A stretch of 64,000 bases of DNA from positions 434,001 through 498,000 of the forward strand of contig JAXMGT010000002.1 in NCBI GenBank assembly GCA_046347155.1. Reading direction: 5' to 3'. The position numbers and the translations under genes were made by a program. Positions 50,590-59,210 of the stretch are shown here, piece after piece. The DNA is from RPQJ01 sp046347155. GTDB taxonomy: Bacteria; Pseudomonadota; Gammaproteobacteria; Steroidobacterales; Steroidobacteraceae. The notes under the pieces are model-generated. The model did no database searches, was not told the DNA's origin, and worked only from the letters and a program-made list of their open reading frames with translations. The first letter of the stretch is position 1, and each line of letters begins with the position of its first letter.

Positions 50590-51542
50590 GCGAGCGCCCG
50601 CCCGCTCTCGAACGCCGCCTCGACGCGCGGCGCGATGCACCAGTCACCGCAGGCCCCGGCGGCGATCTCCTCGTCGACGAGGCACGGCAGCCCGAGCGGC
50701 TCCTCGACCAGCGCGTGCCGCCAGCGGCGCGCCACGAGCAGCACCGGCTCCGGCAACGACACGTCGATCGCGCGCGCGAATTCCTCGAACAGCGCTCGAG
50801 CCACGTCGCGGGCGTCCTCCTCGAGGTGCTCCCGGGACCATGCGGGCGAGGCGTGCACGACCCAGGATGACGGACCCGCCGGTCGCTGCGGCTTGCTCGA
50901 GTCACAGGCGGCCCATGCGAGTGCGCCGCGCGTCCAGCGTCGCACGTCGGCACCGGCGTCCACCGGGTCCGCGAAGGCCATGAGCCCGCTCCAGCACGGT
51001 GACATCCGGACGCCGGCCAGGTGCCGGAACGCGCGGCCGTGCCCGCCGAGCAATGTGAGCGCGGGGCCGGCCGGGGCCGCGATGCCGATCGCGTCGTAGG
51101 TCGCATCCTCGCGCCCGGAATCGGTCTGCAGTTCCCAGCCGCGCTGGCTCTGCACGAGTTCGTGCACCGTGACGCCGGTGCGCAGCTCGAGGCCGCGGGC
51201 GAGCGGCCGCGTGAAGGCGCTCATCCCCGGCGTGCCGACCTGCCAGTCGTCGACGGGCTCGGACCACTCACGGTCGTCCTCGAGGATCCGCGGCCGCCAG
51301 GGCTGGACCGCGCCCGCGCGACCGGCAACCTCCACGTACTTCGTGAACGACCGGCTGCGGGTCGTGACGTACTGCGCGCCGTGGTCGAACGCGAAGTCGC
51401 CGCGACGGTAGGTGCCGAGCCGGCCGCCGAGGGTCCGGGCCGTGTCGAACACCGTGACGCGCGCGTCGGCGAGCGAGAGCTCCCGCGCGCACGCGAGGCC
51501 CGAGATGCCGGCACCGACGATCGCGATCCGTGGCGAGTCCAT
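50538..51542 (-). CDS. Renalase-like FAD-dependent oxidoreductase
   Basis: A 334-residue flavoprotein. It has the N-terminal dinucleotide-binding motif RIAIVGAGISGLACARELSLADARVTVFD. The pattern GGRLGTYRRGDFAFDHGAQYVTTRSRSF follows, as does the C-terminal CGDWCIAPRVEAAFESGRALAHSL, typical of renalase-type NAD(P)/FAD oxidoreductases. Bacterial renalases oxidise isomeric (2- and 6-dihydro) NAD(P)H, and that is a reasonable expectation here. It is divergent from the ThDP enzyme with a 120-bp promoter region between. Confidence 0.85.
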   Translation of the reverse strand: MDSPRIAIVGAGISGLACARELSLADARVTVFDTARTLGGRLGTYRRGDFAFDHGAQYVTTRSRSFTKYVEVAGRAGAVQPWRPRILEDDREWSEPVDDWQVGTPGMSAFTRPLARGLELRTGVTVHELVQSQRGWELQTDSGREDATYDAIGIAAPAGPALTLLGGHGRAFRHLAGVRMSPCWSGLMAFADPVDAGADVRRWTRGALAWAACDSSKPQRPAGPSSWVVHASPAWSREHLEEDARDVARALFEEFARAIDVSLPEPVLLVARRWRHALVEEPLGLPCLVDEEIAAGACGDWCIAPRVEAAFESGRALAHSLMSMVGLPAPLLRR

Positions 51543-51662
51543 CGTGCGCCATCGTAGCGCCGGGCCGGGCGTCCGTCGCCACCGGCGCAGGGACTGCGAC
51601 CGGCGGCACGGGTCGCGGCTAAGATACGGACCCCGACCGCCCTGCCGTGGGACATCGCGACC

Positions 51663-53399
51663 ATGAACCGTACTGCCGCTGCACTGTTGCGCGAGGCCCT
51701 CGAGGCCGTCGGCGTCCGCTACACGTTCGGGATCCCGGGCGTGCACAACACCGAGATCTACGACGAGCTCGCGAAGTCGCCGTCCGTCACGCCCGTGCTC
51801 GTCGGCCACGAGGGCGGCGGCGCGTTCATGGCCGACGCCGTGAGCCGCACGGGCACGAGCCTCGGCGCGCTCGTGATCGTGCCCGCGGCCGGCGTGACGC
51901 ACGCGGCGAGCGGCATCGCCGAGGCGTACCTCGACGGCGTGCCGATGCTCGTGATCGCCGGCGGCGTGCGCCGGGACACCGGTCGCGCGTACCAGCTCCA
52001 CGACGTGGACCAGCACGCGATGCTGCGCCCGATCACGAAGGGCACCTGGCTCGTCGAGCGACACGCGGACGTGATCCCGACGGTGCTCGAGGCCGTGCGC
52101 GTCGCGACCACCGGCGAACCCGGCCCGGTGTTCGTCGAGATACCGGTCAACCTGCAGCTGCTCACCGGCGACCCGGGCACGGCCCTCGCCGAGTGGACGC
52201 CGGTGGCCGCCGGATCGAACTGCGACAACGCGGCGATCGCCGAGGCCGCGCGGCTGCTCGCGTCGGCCGGTTCGCCCGGGCTCTTCGTCGGGTGGGGCGC
52301 CGTGGACGCCTCGGCCGAGGTGGCCGAACTCGCCACGCGCCTCGGCGCACCGGTCGCGACGACGCTGCAGGGACTGAGCGCGTTCCCGGCGACGCACCCG
52401 CTGCACGCCGGGTTCTGCCTCGGCCGTGCGGCGGTGCCGGCGGTCGAGCACGCGTTCCGCCAGTGCGACACGCTGCTCGTCGTCGGGTCGCGGCTCGCCG
52501 AGATCGCGACCGGCAGCTACGGCTACGAGCCGCCGGCGAACCTCATCCACGTGGACGTGAACCCGAAGGTCTTCGGTGCGAACTACCCGGCGCGGGTCGC
52601 GCTCGAGGGCGACGCGCGCGTGGTGCTGCGCCGGCTGCTCGCCGCGCTGCCCGAGGTCCCGGAGGCGGCCGCACGAGGCGAGGCGGTCGCCGCGAAGCTT
52701 GCGGCCGACAAGGCGGCCTACGTCGCCGAGTGGCGGGCCCACGATCCGCGCGGGCGCGTGAACCCGGTGACGTTCTTCGGCGCGCTGCGCCGGCGGCTCG
52801 ACGACGACGCGACGGTCGTCGTGGACGACGGCAACCACACGTTCCTCGCCGCGGAGCTGCTGCCGATCCACCACCCGCGCGGCTTCATCTCGCCGACGGA
52901 CTTCAACTGCATGGGTTACTGCGTGCCGGCGGCGGTCGGCGCGAAGCTCGCGCGCCCCGGGTCCCAGGTCGTCGGCATCGTCGGCGACGGCGCATTCCGG
53001 ATGACCGGGCTCGAACTCGCGACGGCGGCGGCCCACCGGCTCGGCGTGATCGTGTTCGTGTTCAGCGATGGCGAGCTCGCGCAGATCTCGCAGGCCCAGG
53101 AGATCCCGTACAACCGCAAGACCTGCACGGTGCTCGGCGCGCTCGACGTGGCGGGCGTCGCGCAGGCGACCGGTGCGGTCTTCTTCCGGATGTCGGGCGA
53201 TGCCGACGTCGAGCCGGTGCTGGCCGAGGCATTCGCGGCAGCCGCGGGCGGCCGTCCCGTGCTCGTCGACGTCGCCGTCGACTACTCGAAGCGCACGCGG
53301 TTCACCGAGGGCATCGTGAAGACGAACCTCGAGCGCTTCGACCTCGGCACGAAGGCGCGGCTCGTGGGGCGCGCGCTGTGGCGACGCGTCACGGGCTGA
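51663..53399 (+). CDS. Thiamine-diphosphate-dependent enzyme (acetolactate synthase-like)
   Basis: A 578-residue ThDP enzyme with the usual three domains: PYR (~1-170) with the catalytic Glu50 in GHEGGG, a central domain (~195-340), and the PP domain (~370-560). The cofactor motif begins GDGAFRMTG (~440) but ends in FVFSDGEL, where acetolactate synthases have Asn-Asn; the second ligand is thus Asp. The binding region HTFLAAELLP also differs from AHAS. A decarboxylase or sulfopyruvate/oxalyl-CoA-type activity is possible; it is not ilvB. It has no small-subunit gene beside it. Confidence 0.8.
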   Translation: MNRTAAALLREALEAVGVRYTFGIPGVHNTEIYDELAKSPSVTPVLVGHEGGGAFMADAVSRTGTSLGALVIVPAAGVTHAASGIAEAYLDGVPMLVIAGGVRRDTGRAYQLHDVDQHAMLRPITKGTWLVERHADVIPTVLEAVRVATTGEPGPVFVEIPVNLQLLTGDPGTALAEWTPVAAGSNCDNAAIAEAARLLASAGSPGLFVGWGAVDASAEVAELATRLGAPVATTLQGLSAFPATHPLHAGFCLGRAAVPAVEHAFRQCDTLLVVGSRLAEIATGSYGYEPPANLIHVDVNPKVFGANYPARVALEGDARVVLRRLLAALPEVPEAAARGEAVAAKLAADKAAYVAEWRAHDPRGRVNPVTFFGALRRRLDDDATVVVDDGNHTFLAAELLPIHHPRGFISPTDFNCMGYCVPAAVGAKLARPGSQVVGIVGDGAFRMTGLELATAAAHRLGVIVFVFSDGELAQISQAQEIPYNRKTCTVLGALDVAGVAQATGAVFFRMSGDADVEPVLAEAFAAAAGGRPVLVDVAVDYSKRTRFTEGIVKTNLERFDLGTKARLVGRALWRRVTG

Positions 53400-53426
53400 G
53401 ACGACGCTCGCGAGGCGCAGGTTCGT

Positions 53427-53999
53427 TCAACCCACGCGGCGCTTGAGTCCGGTGCGCACCATCACCCAGGCGGCGAGCGGGTGGCCGACGAGCATCGCCG
53501 CGACCAGCAGCGCGACGAGCGTGGGCGAGGGGTGCCAGACGGACCAGGTGCAGGCGAGGATCCCGGCCAGGCTGTCGAGCTGGTCGACGACCCAGAACGT
53601 GCGCCCCTCGAGCCCGGCCGCGTTCGCGCCCGGGGCGATGCCGAGCTGCCGCTTCAGGAAGCTGTTCGGCAGCTCGCCGAGGATGTAGCCGCCGCCGAGC
53701 AGCAGGCCCCAGATGACCGGGTGTGCGTCGGCCCAGGGCACGAGCGACGGCTCGCCGAACCACGCGAATCCGCTCCGCGACAGCAGCCAGGCGCTCGCGG
53801 TCACGGTGCCCACCGTCACGAACGCGCCTCGCCAGGTCTTGTTGTCGCCGAACACCCGCCGCCCGCGCAGCGTCGCGCCAAAGTCCATCGGCCGTGCGCG
53901 CAGCGCGGGCAGCCAGTCGTACTTCATCACGGCCAGGTGCACGAGACCCGAGACCACGAGCGGCAGTGCGAGCCAGGCGAGCTGGAGGGCAAGCGTCAT
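53427..53999 (-). CDS. CDP-archaeol synthase (CarS)-like CTP transferase family protein
   Basis: A 190-residue integral membrane protein with about five helices. The motif RRVFGDNKTWRGAFVTVGTVTA (~48-69), the GEGELPNSFLKRQLG-like segment (ILGELPNSFLKRQLGIAPG, ~116-134) and the VVDQLDSLAG (~146-156) are the hallmarks of the CarS/CdsA-type cytidylyltransferase family. True CarS is archaeal; bacterial homologues are known from genomes, but their lipid substrate is not established. It follows the Lrp-type regulator by 4 nt. Confidence 0.78.
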   Translation of the reverse strand: MTLALQLAWLALPLVVSGLVHLAVMKYDWLPALRARPMDFGATLRGRRVFGDNKTWRGAFVTVGTVTASAWLLSRSGFAWFGEPSLVPWADAHPVIWGLLLGGGYILGELPNSFLKRQLGIAPGANAAGLEGRTFWVVDQLDSLAGILACTWSVWHPSPTLVALLVAAMLVGHPLAAWVMVRTGLKRRVG

Positions 54000-54003
54000 C
54001 GCA

Positions 54004-54483
54004 TCAGCCGATCGGCAGCACGGTGGTTTCCTTGATCACGGTGACCGCGACCGAGGAATTGATCGACTGCACGTGCGGCATCTTCGACAGGTGGTCGAGG
54101 TAGAACGCCTCGAACGCCTTGATGTCCGGTGTCACGACCCGGAGCATGAAGTCCCATTCGCCCATCGTCGTGTAGCAGTCGAGCACCTCGGGCCGCCCGC
54201 GGATCGCCGCGGCGAATTCGGCGATCGCGTCGCGCCCCTGGGTCGAGAGCTTCACGTGCGCGAAGATCGTGACCTCGAGGCCGAGCGCCGCCCGGTCGAG
54301 CAGTGCGACGCGGCCGCGGATCACCCCCGATTGCTCGAGCTGCTGTATCCGCCGCCAGCAGGTCGTCGTCGACAGCCCGGTCCGGCTCGCGACCTCGGCG
54401 ACCGGAAGCGCGCCTTCGCGCTGCAGCAGGTCCAGGATGCGCCGATCGATACGGTCGAGCGCCGGACGGATTGCCTGTTCCAC
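54004..54483 (-). CDS. Lrp/AsnC-family transcriptional regulator (BkdR-like)
   Basis: A 159-residue regulator with an N-terminal helix-turn-helix (LDRIDRRILDLLQREGALPVAEVASRTGLSTTTCWRRIQQLEQSGVI) and a C-terminal RAM ligand domain (EVLDCYTTMGEWDFMLRVVTPDIKAFEAFYLDHLSKMPHV). It starts at a GTG with AGGAG 8 bp upstream. It is divergent from the branched-chain oxoacid dehydrogenase operon, the same arrangement as BkdR in Pseudomonas, so it is expected to respond to branched-chain amino acids and control that operon. Confidence 0.9.
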   Translation of the reverse strand: MEQAIRPALDRIDRRILDLLQREGALPVAEVASRTGLSTTTCWRRIQQLEQSGVIRGRVALLDRAALGLEVTIFAHVKLSTQGRDAIAEFAAAIRGRPEVLDCYTTMGEWDFMLRVVTPDIKAFEAFYLDHLSKMPHVQSINSSVAVTVIKETTVLPIG

Positions 54484-54495
54484 GGATGTGACTCC

Positions 54496-54515
54496 TGCGA
54501 AACGAACGTTTCGCA
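54496..54515. promoter_or_regulatory. Perfect palindrome in the lrp-bkd intergenic region
   Basis: TGCGAAACG-AA-CGTTTCGCA, a 9-bp inverted repeat with a 2-bp centre. It abuts the ribosome site of the Lrp-type gene (AGGAGT at 54496-54491 on the minus strand), so binding there would block its own expression. A second weaker repeat (TTGC-N8-GCAA, near 54519-54534) follows toward bkd. The pair is a plausible Lrp operator array. Confidence 0.6.
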
Positions 54516-54606
54516 TTGTTGCAGCGCGTCGCAATGAATTCAACGGCTTGCAGGGCGAGTGGGTAACCTAGCCCGGTCCCGGCCCCGTCCCAGGATCGAG
54601 TTCGTT

Positions 54607-55845
54607 ATGCCCAAGAAATCCCGCCTGCACACCCCCCGGCCACACTCGCGCCCGGGCGAAGTCCCCGATTTCTCCTACCTCGAGACCTCGCCGGCCGGCG
54701 CGGTCGCGCGGCCCGACGTGAACGCGCGCGTGCGCGACATCGCGAACCTCTCGGTGGACCTGGTCCGCGTGCTCGACGACCAGCACCGCGCCGTGGGGCC
54801 GTGGCACCCGCACCTCGAGCCGTCGGACCTGCAGGTCGCGCTCAGGCACATGCTGCTCACGCGCATCTTCGACGACCGGATGCAGCGCTCGCAGCGGCAG
54901 GGGAAGATCTCGTTCTACATGCGCTCGCTCGGCGAGGAGGCGATCTCGGTCGCGCAGGCGATGGCGCTCAGGCCCGGCGACATGGTGTTCCCGGCCTACC
55001 GCAACCAGGGCATCTTCATCACGCGCGGCATGCCGCTCGTGGACATGATGTGCCAGCTGCTGTCGAACACCCGCGACATGTGCAAGGGCCGCCAGCTGCC
55101 CGTGATGTACCACTGGAAGGCGGGACGGATGTTCTCGATCTCCGGCAACCTGACGACGCAGTTCCCGCAGGCGGTCGGCTGGGCGATGGCCGCGGCGATC
55201 AAGGGCGAGGACGACATCGCCGCGAGCTGGATCGGCGAGGGCTCGAGCGCCGAGGCCGACTTCCACCACGCGATGCTGTTCGCCTCGGTCTACCAGGCGC
55301 CGGTGATCCTGAACGTCGTGAACAACCAGTGGGCGATCTCGACGTTCCAGGGCTTCGCGGGTGGCGAGCAGCGCTCGTTCGCGGCGCGCGGCCCGGGCTA
55401 CGGGATGGCGGGCGTCCGCGTCGATGGCAACGACTTCCTGGCCGTCTACGCGGTCACGCAGTGGGCCGCCGAGCGCGCGCGGACCGGCGCCGGCCCGACG
55501 CTGATCGAGCACGTGACCTACCGCGGCGGCGCGCACTCGACGAGCGACGACCCGTCGCGCTACCGGCCCAAGGACGACTACGAGCGCTGGCCGCTCGGCG
55601 ATCCGGTCGAGCGGCTGAAAGGGCACCTGATCGCGCTCGGCGAGTGGTCCGAGGAGCGGCACGCGTCGCTCGTGAAGGACCTCGAGCAGCACGTGACCGA
55701 ATCGTGGAAGGAGGCCGTGCAGTACGGCACGCTGAACGACGGCCCGCGGCTCAACGCGGACCTGATGTTCGACGACGTGTTCAAGGAGATGCCGACGCAC
55801 CTCCGACGCCAGCGCGACCGGATGCGCTCCGAGCAGGGAGGCTGA
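54607..55845 (+). CDS. bkdA1: Branched-chain 2-oxoacid dehydrogenase E1 alpha subunit
   Basis: A 412-residue ThDP enzyme component that decarboxylates the 2-oxoacids of Val, Leu and Ile. The ThDP/Mg motif is seen as GEGSSAEADFHHAML with NVVNNQWAIST; MRSLGEEAISVAQAMAL, PAYRNQGIFITRG and the phosphorylation-loop-like THRGGAHSTSDDPSRYRP region are typical of bacterial BkdA1. An acidic/basic N-terminal tail of ~55 residues precedes. The ATG used (MPKKSRLH) is the second in frame and matches the family start. Confidence 0.92.
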   Translation: MPKKSRLHTPRPHSRPGEVPDFSYLETSPAGAVARPDVNARVRDIANLSVDLVRVLDDQHRAVGPWHPHLEPSDLQVALRHMLLTRIFDDRMQRSQRQGKISFYMRSLGEEAISVAQAMALRPGDMVFPAYRNQGIFITRGMPLVDMMCQLLSNTRDMCKGRQLPVMYHWKAGRMFSISGNLTTQFPQAVGWAMAAAIKGEDDIAASWIGEGSSAEADFHHAMLFASVYQAPVILNVVNNQWAISTFQGFAGGEQRSFAARGPGYGMAGVRVDGNDFLAVYAVTQWAAERARTGAGPTLIEHVTYRGGAHSTSDDPSRYRPKDDYERWPLGDPVERLKGHLIALGEWSEERHASLVKDLEQHVTESWKEAVQYGTLNDGPRLNADLMFDDVFKEMPTHLRRQRDRMRSEQGG

Positions 55846-55848
55846 GCC

Positions 55849-56865
55849 ATGCCGCAGATGAACATGATCCAGGCGCTCAACTCCGCGATGGACATCATGC
55901 TCGGGCGCGACCCGAACGTCGTGATCCTCGGCGAGGACATCGGTTACTTCGGCGGCGTGTTCCGCGTGACCGACGGGCTGCAGCGCAAGTACGGCGAGCA
56001 CCGCGTGCTCGACACGCCGATTGCCGAGGGCGCGATCGTCGGCGCCGCGATCGGCATGGGCGTGCACGGGCTGCGGCCGGTCGCCGAGGTGCAGTTCGCC
56101 GACTACATCTACCCGGCCTGCGACCAGATCTTCAGCGAGCTCGCGCGGCTGCGCTTCCGCAGCGCCGGGGAGTACTTCGCCCCGGTGACGATCCGCACGC
56201 CCTGCGGCGGCGGCATCCGCGGCGGGCAGACGCACTCGCAGAGCCCGGAGGCGATCTTCACGCACGTCTGCGGCATCAAGGTCGTGATGCCCTCGAACCC
56301 GTACGACGCGAAGGGCCTGCTGATCGCCTCGATCGAGGACGACGACCCGGTCGTGTTCTTCGAGCCGAAGCGCATCTACAACGGCCCGTTCGACGGCGAC
56401 CCGGCGAAGCCGGCCGTGCCGTGGAGCACGCACCCGAAGGGCGAGGTGCCCGAAGGGTACTACACCGTGCCGATCGGCAAGGCCGAGGTGGTGCGCAAGG
56501 GCGCGCAGGTCACGATCGTCACCTACGGCACGATGGTGCACGTCTGCGAGGCGGCCGCCCGCTCGCTCGGACTCGACGCCGAGATCGTCGACGTGCGGAC
56601 GATGGTGCCGCTCGACACCGACACGATCTGCACCTCGGTGAAGAAGACCGGGCGCTGCCTGATCGCCCACGAGGCGACGCGCTACTCAGGGTTCGGCGCC
56701 GAACTGTCGGCGACGATCCAGGAAGAGTGCTTCTGGGACCTCGAGGCACCGATCGGCCGCGTCGGCGGCTGGGACACGCCGTACCCGCACGCGTTCGAGT
56801 GGGAGTACTTCCCCGGCCCGCAGCGGGTCGCGGCGGGACTCAAGGCCGTGATGGAGGCGCCATGA
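55849..56865 (+). CDS. bkdA2: Branched-chain 2-oxoacid dehydrogenase E1 beta subunit
   Basis: A 338-residue transketolase-like beta subunit forming a heterotetramer with E1 alpha. Conserved features are VVILGEDIGYFGGVFRVTDGL, VLDTPIAEGAIVGAAIGMG, PCGGGIRGGQTHSQSPEA and the C-terminal EVVDVRTMVPLD-like EIVDVRTMVPLDTDTI. It starts 3 nt after the E1 alpha stop and overlaps the E2 gene by 4 bp. The sequence is more like bkd than pyruvate dehydrogenase E1 beta. Confidence 0.93.
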   Translation: MPQMNMIQALNSAMDIMLGRDPNVVILGEDIGYFGGVFRVTDGLQRKYGEHRVLDTPIAEGAIVGAAIGMGVHGLRPVAEVQFADYIYPACDQIFSELARLRFRSAGEYFAPVTIRTPCGGGIRGGQTHSQSPEAIFTHVCGIKVVMPSNPYDAKGLLIASIEDDDPVVFFEPKRIYNGPFDGDPAKPAVPWSTHPKGEVPEGYYTVPIGKAEVVRKGAQVTIVTYGTMVHVCEAAARSLGLDAEIVDVRTMVPLDTDTICTSVKKTGRCLIAHEATRYSGFGAELSATIQEECFWDLEAPIGRVGGWDTPYPHAFEWEYFPGPQRVAAGLKAVMEAP

Positions 56866-58127
56866 GCCGCTACGTCTTCAAGATGCCCGACCTCGGCGAA
56901 GGCACCGTCGAGGCCGAGGTCGTCGCCTGGCACGTCAAGGTCGGCGACGTCGTCGCCGAGGACCAGGTGATCGCCGAGGTGATGACCGAGAAGGCCGCGG
57001 TCGAGGTGCCCTCGCCGGTGTCCGGGCGCATCGTCTCGCTGACCGGCAACCCGGGCGACATGGTACGGGTCGGCGCGGAGCTGATCGTGTTCGACACCGG
57101 CAGCGGCGAGTCGGCCGATGAGGGGCCTGCGACGCCCGCGGCGAGTGCTACGCCCGCGGTCGCCGCGCCGTCCGCCCCGGTGCCCGCCGCACCCGGCGTC
57201 GTGGCCGCGCCGGATGCATCCGCCGAACCGGCGCGCAGCGGCCGCGTGATGGCGTCCCCGGCCACGCGGCGTCGCGCCCGCGAGGCGGGCCTCGACCTCG
57301 GGCGTGTCCAGGGATCCGGCCCGGGTGGCCGGATCACGCGCCAGGACCTCGATGCCGCGCTCTCCGGCAGCGGCATCGCGCGTGGCGCGTCGACCAGCAG
57401 CGTCGCGAACGGCCTTGCGCCACGCACCGGCACCGAGGAGATCAAGGTGATCGGCGTCCGGCGCGTGATCGCGAACCGGATGACCGAGGCGAAGCGCAAC
57501 ATCCCGCACTTCGCGTACGTCGAGGAGGTGGACGTCACCGAGCTCGAGTCGCTGCGCCAGCACCTGAATTCGCGGCAACCCAAGGGCGCGCCGTCGCTGA
57601 CCTTCCTGCCGTTCATCGGCGCGGCACTGGTGCGCGTGCTCGACGGCTTCCCGCAGTGCAACGCCGTTTACGACGCCGAACGCAACGTGATCGTTCGCCA
57701 CGCGGCCGTGCACCTCGGGGTCGCGACGCAGACGCCCGACGGACTCAAGGTGCCGGTCGTGCGCCACGCCGAGGCGCGCACGCTGTGGGACCTCGCGGCC
57801 GAGATCCGCCGGGTCTCGGAGGCCGCGCGCACCGGCAAGGCGAAGAAGGAGGAACTCGCCGGCTCGACGATCACGATCACGAGCCTCGGGAAGCTCGGCG
57901 GCATCGTCTCGACGCCGATCATCAACGCGCCCGAGATGGCGATCATCGGCGTGAACAAGGCCGTGGACCGACCGATGGTCGTCAATGGCGCGATCACCGT
58001 GCGCCGGATGATGAACCTGTCGTCGTCGTTCGATCACCGTTTCGTCGATGGCTACGACGCCGCGGCGATGATCCAGGCCCTCAAGGAACTGCTGGAGCAC
58101 CCGGCAGCGATTTTCGTCCCCGGGTAA
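56862..58127 (+). CDS. bkdB: Lipoyl dihydrolipoamide acyltransferase E2 of the bkd complex
   Basis: A 421-residue E2 core protein. A single lipoyl domain (1-78) carries the lipoylation Lys44 in EVMTEKAAVEVPSP. After a Pro/Ala linker comes a peripheral subunit-binding domain (~125-165, ASPATRRRAREAGLDL and GSGPGGRITRQDL), followed by the acyltransferase domain with its catalytic His in SSSFDHRFVDG (~389). It starts in the stop codon of E1 beta. No E3 (lpd) gene follows, so the complex must share lipoamide dehydrogenase encoded elsewhere. Confidence 0.94.
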   Translation: MSRYVFKMPDLGEGTVEAEVVAWHVKVGDVVAEDQVIAEVMTEKAAVEVPSPVSGRIVSLTGNPGDMVRVGAELIVFDTGSGESADEGPATPAASATPAVAAPSAPVPAAPGVVAAPDASAEPARSGRVMASPATRRRAREAGLDLGRVQGSGPGGRITRQDLDAALSGSGIARGASTSSVANGLAPRTGTEEIKVIGVRRVIANRMTEAKRNIPHFAYVEEVDVTELESLRQHLNSRQPKGAPSLTFLPFIGAALVRVLDGFPQCNAVYDAERNVIVRHAAVHLGVATQTPDGLKVPVVRHAEARTLWDLAAEIRRVSEAARTGKAKKEELAGSTITITSLGKLGGIVSTPIINAPEMAIIGVNKAVDRPMVVNGAITVRRMMNLSSSFDHRFVDGYDAAAMIQALKELLEHPAAIFVPG

Positions 58128-58173
58128 AATGATGCACACGCTCGAATCCGACCGCGCCGTCCAGGAAGCCGCC

Positions 58174-59184
58174 ATGACCACGAATCCCCAGGCCCGTCCG
58201 GCCTTCGGCACCGTCCTGACCGACCACATGGCCGTCGCCCACTTCCGCGGCGGCCGCTGGATGCCGCACGACGTGCGACGCACCGGGCCGATCGAGATCC
58301 ACCCGGCGGCCCACGTGCTGCACTACGCGAGCACCTGCTTCGAGGGTTTCAAGGCCTATCGCTGGGCCGACCGCAGCGTCCGGGTGTTCCGGATGGACCG
58401 TCACATCGAGCGCCTGCGCCAGAGCGCGCGGCTGCTCGCGCTGCCGATCCCGGATGCGCAGCAGGTCGCGACGATGGTGCTCGAGGCCATCGACCGCGTC
58501 CGCGACCAGGTGCCCGAGCCGCCGGGCGCGCTGTACCTGCGCCCGCTGCTCTACGGCACGACGCCGAACATCGGTGCGGCGTCGCAGCCGGCCGCCGAGG
58601 CGACGCTGATCGTGCTGTCGAGCCCGGTGTGGGACTACTTCGCCGGCGGCATGAAGCCGCTCAGGATCTACGTCGAGGACCAGAAGCACCGGACCGCGAG
58701 CCACCTCGGCATGGTGAAGACGGGCGGCAACTACGCGGCCGCGATGGGCCCGACACTCGCCGCGCGCGACGAGCACCAGGTGGACCAGGTGCTGTTCTGC
58801 CCGGGCGGTTCCGTGCAGGAAACGGGCGCGGCGAACTTCCTGCTGCTCCGCGAGGGCCACGTGCTCACGCGCAGCCTCGACTCGACGTTCCTGCACGGCG
58901 TCACGCGCGATTCGCTGCTCACGATGGCCCGCGAGATGGGCTGGAAGGTCGAGGAGCGGGTCTTCGACGTGGCCGAGATGCTCGAGTGGGTGAAGGACGG
59001 CGAGGCGGCGCTCTCCGGCACCGCGGCCGTGCTCGCGGGCGTCGGCACGCTCGTCCACCGGGGACGGGAACACCGCGTCGGCACGGGCGAGGTGGGCCCG
59101 GTCACGAAGAAGCTGCGATCGGCGCTCGTCGCGATCCAGACCGGCGAGGCGCCGGACACGCACGGCTGGCTCACGCGGGTCTGA
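58174..59184 (+). CDS. ilvE: Branched-chain amino acid aminotransferase
   Basis: A 336-residue class IV PLP enzyme of the longer BCAT form. Features are HVLHYASTCFEGFKAYRW (~45), LYLRPLLYGT, and MVKTGGNYAAAM with the PLP Lys near residue 182; also GGSVQETGAANFLLL and LSGTAAVLAGVG. The ATG at 58174 has AGGAAG 6 bp upstream. An earlier ATG at 58129 would overlap the E2 end with no ribosome site. It supplies the 2-oxoacids to the bkd complex, completing a branched-chain amino acid degradation operon. Confidence 0.92.
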   Translation: MTTNPQARPAFGTVLTDHMAVAHFRGGRWMPHDVRRTGPIEIHPAAHVLHYASTCFEGFKAYRWADRSVRVFRMDRHIERLRQSARLLALPIPDAQQVATMVLEAIDRVRDQVPEPPGALYLRPLLYGTTPNIGAASQPAAEATLIVLSSPVWDYFAGGMKPLRIYVEDQKHRTASHLGMVKTGGNYAAAMGPTLAARDEHQVDQVLFCPGGSVQETGAANFLLLREGHVLTRSLDSTFLHGVTRDSLLTMAREMGWKVEERVFDVAEMLEWVKDGEAALSGTAAVLAGVGTLVHRGREHRVGTGEVGPVTKKLRSALVAIQTGEAPDTHGWLTRV

Positions 59185-59210
59185 TCCCCGCCCGCGGCGC
59201 GGCGAGCCGC

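Noticed and set aside
51663..53399. IlvB/acetolactate synthase large subunit assignment
   Set aside because: No IlvN-type small subunit gene is adjacent and the ThDP motif is altered, so a direct ilvB call would be unsafe.
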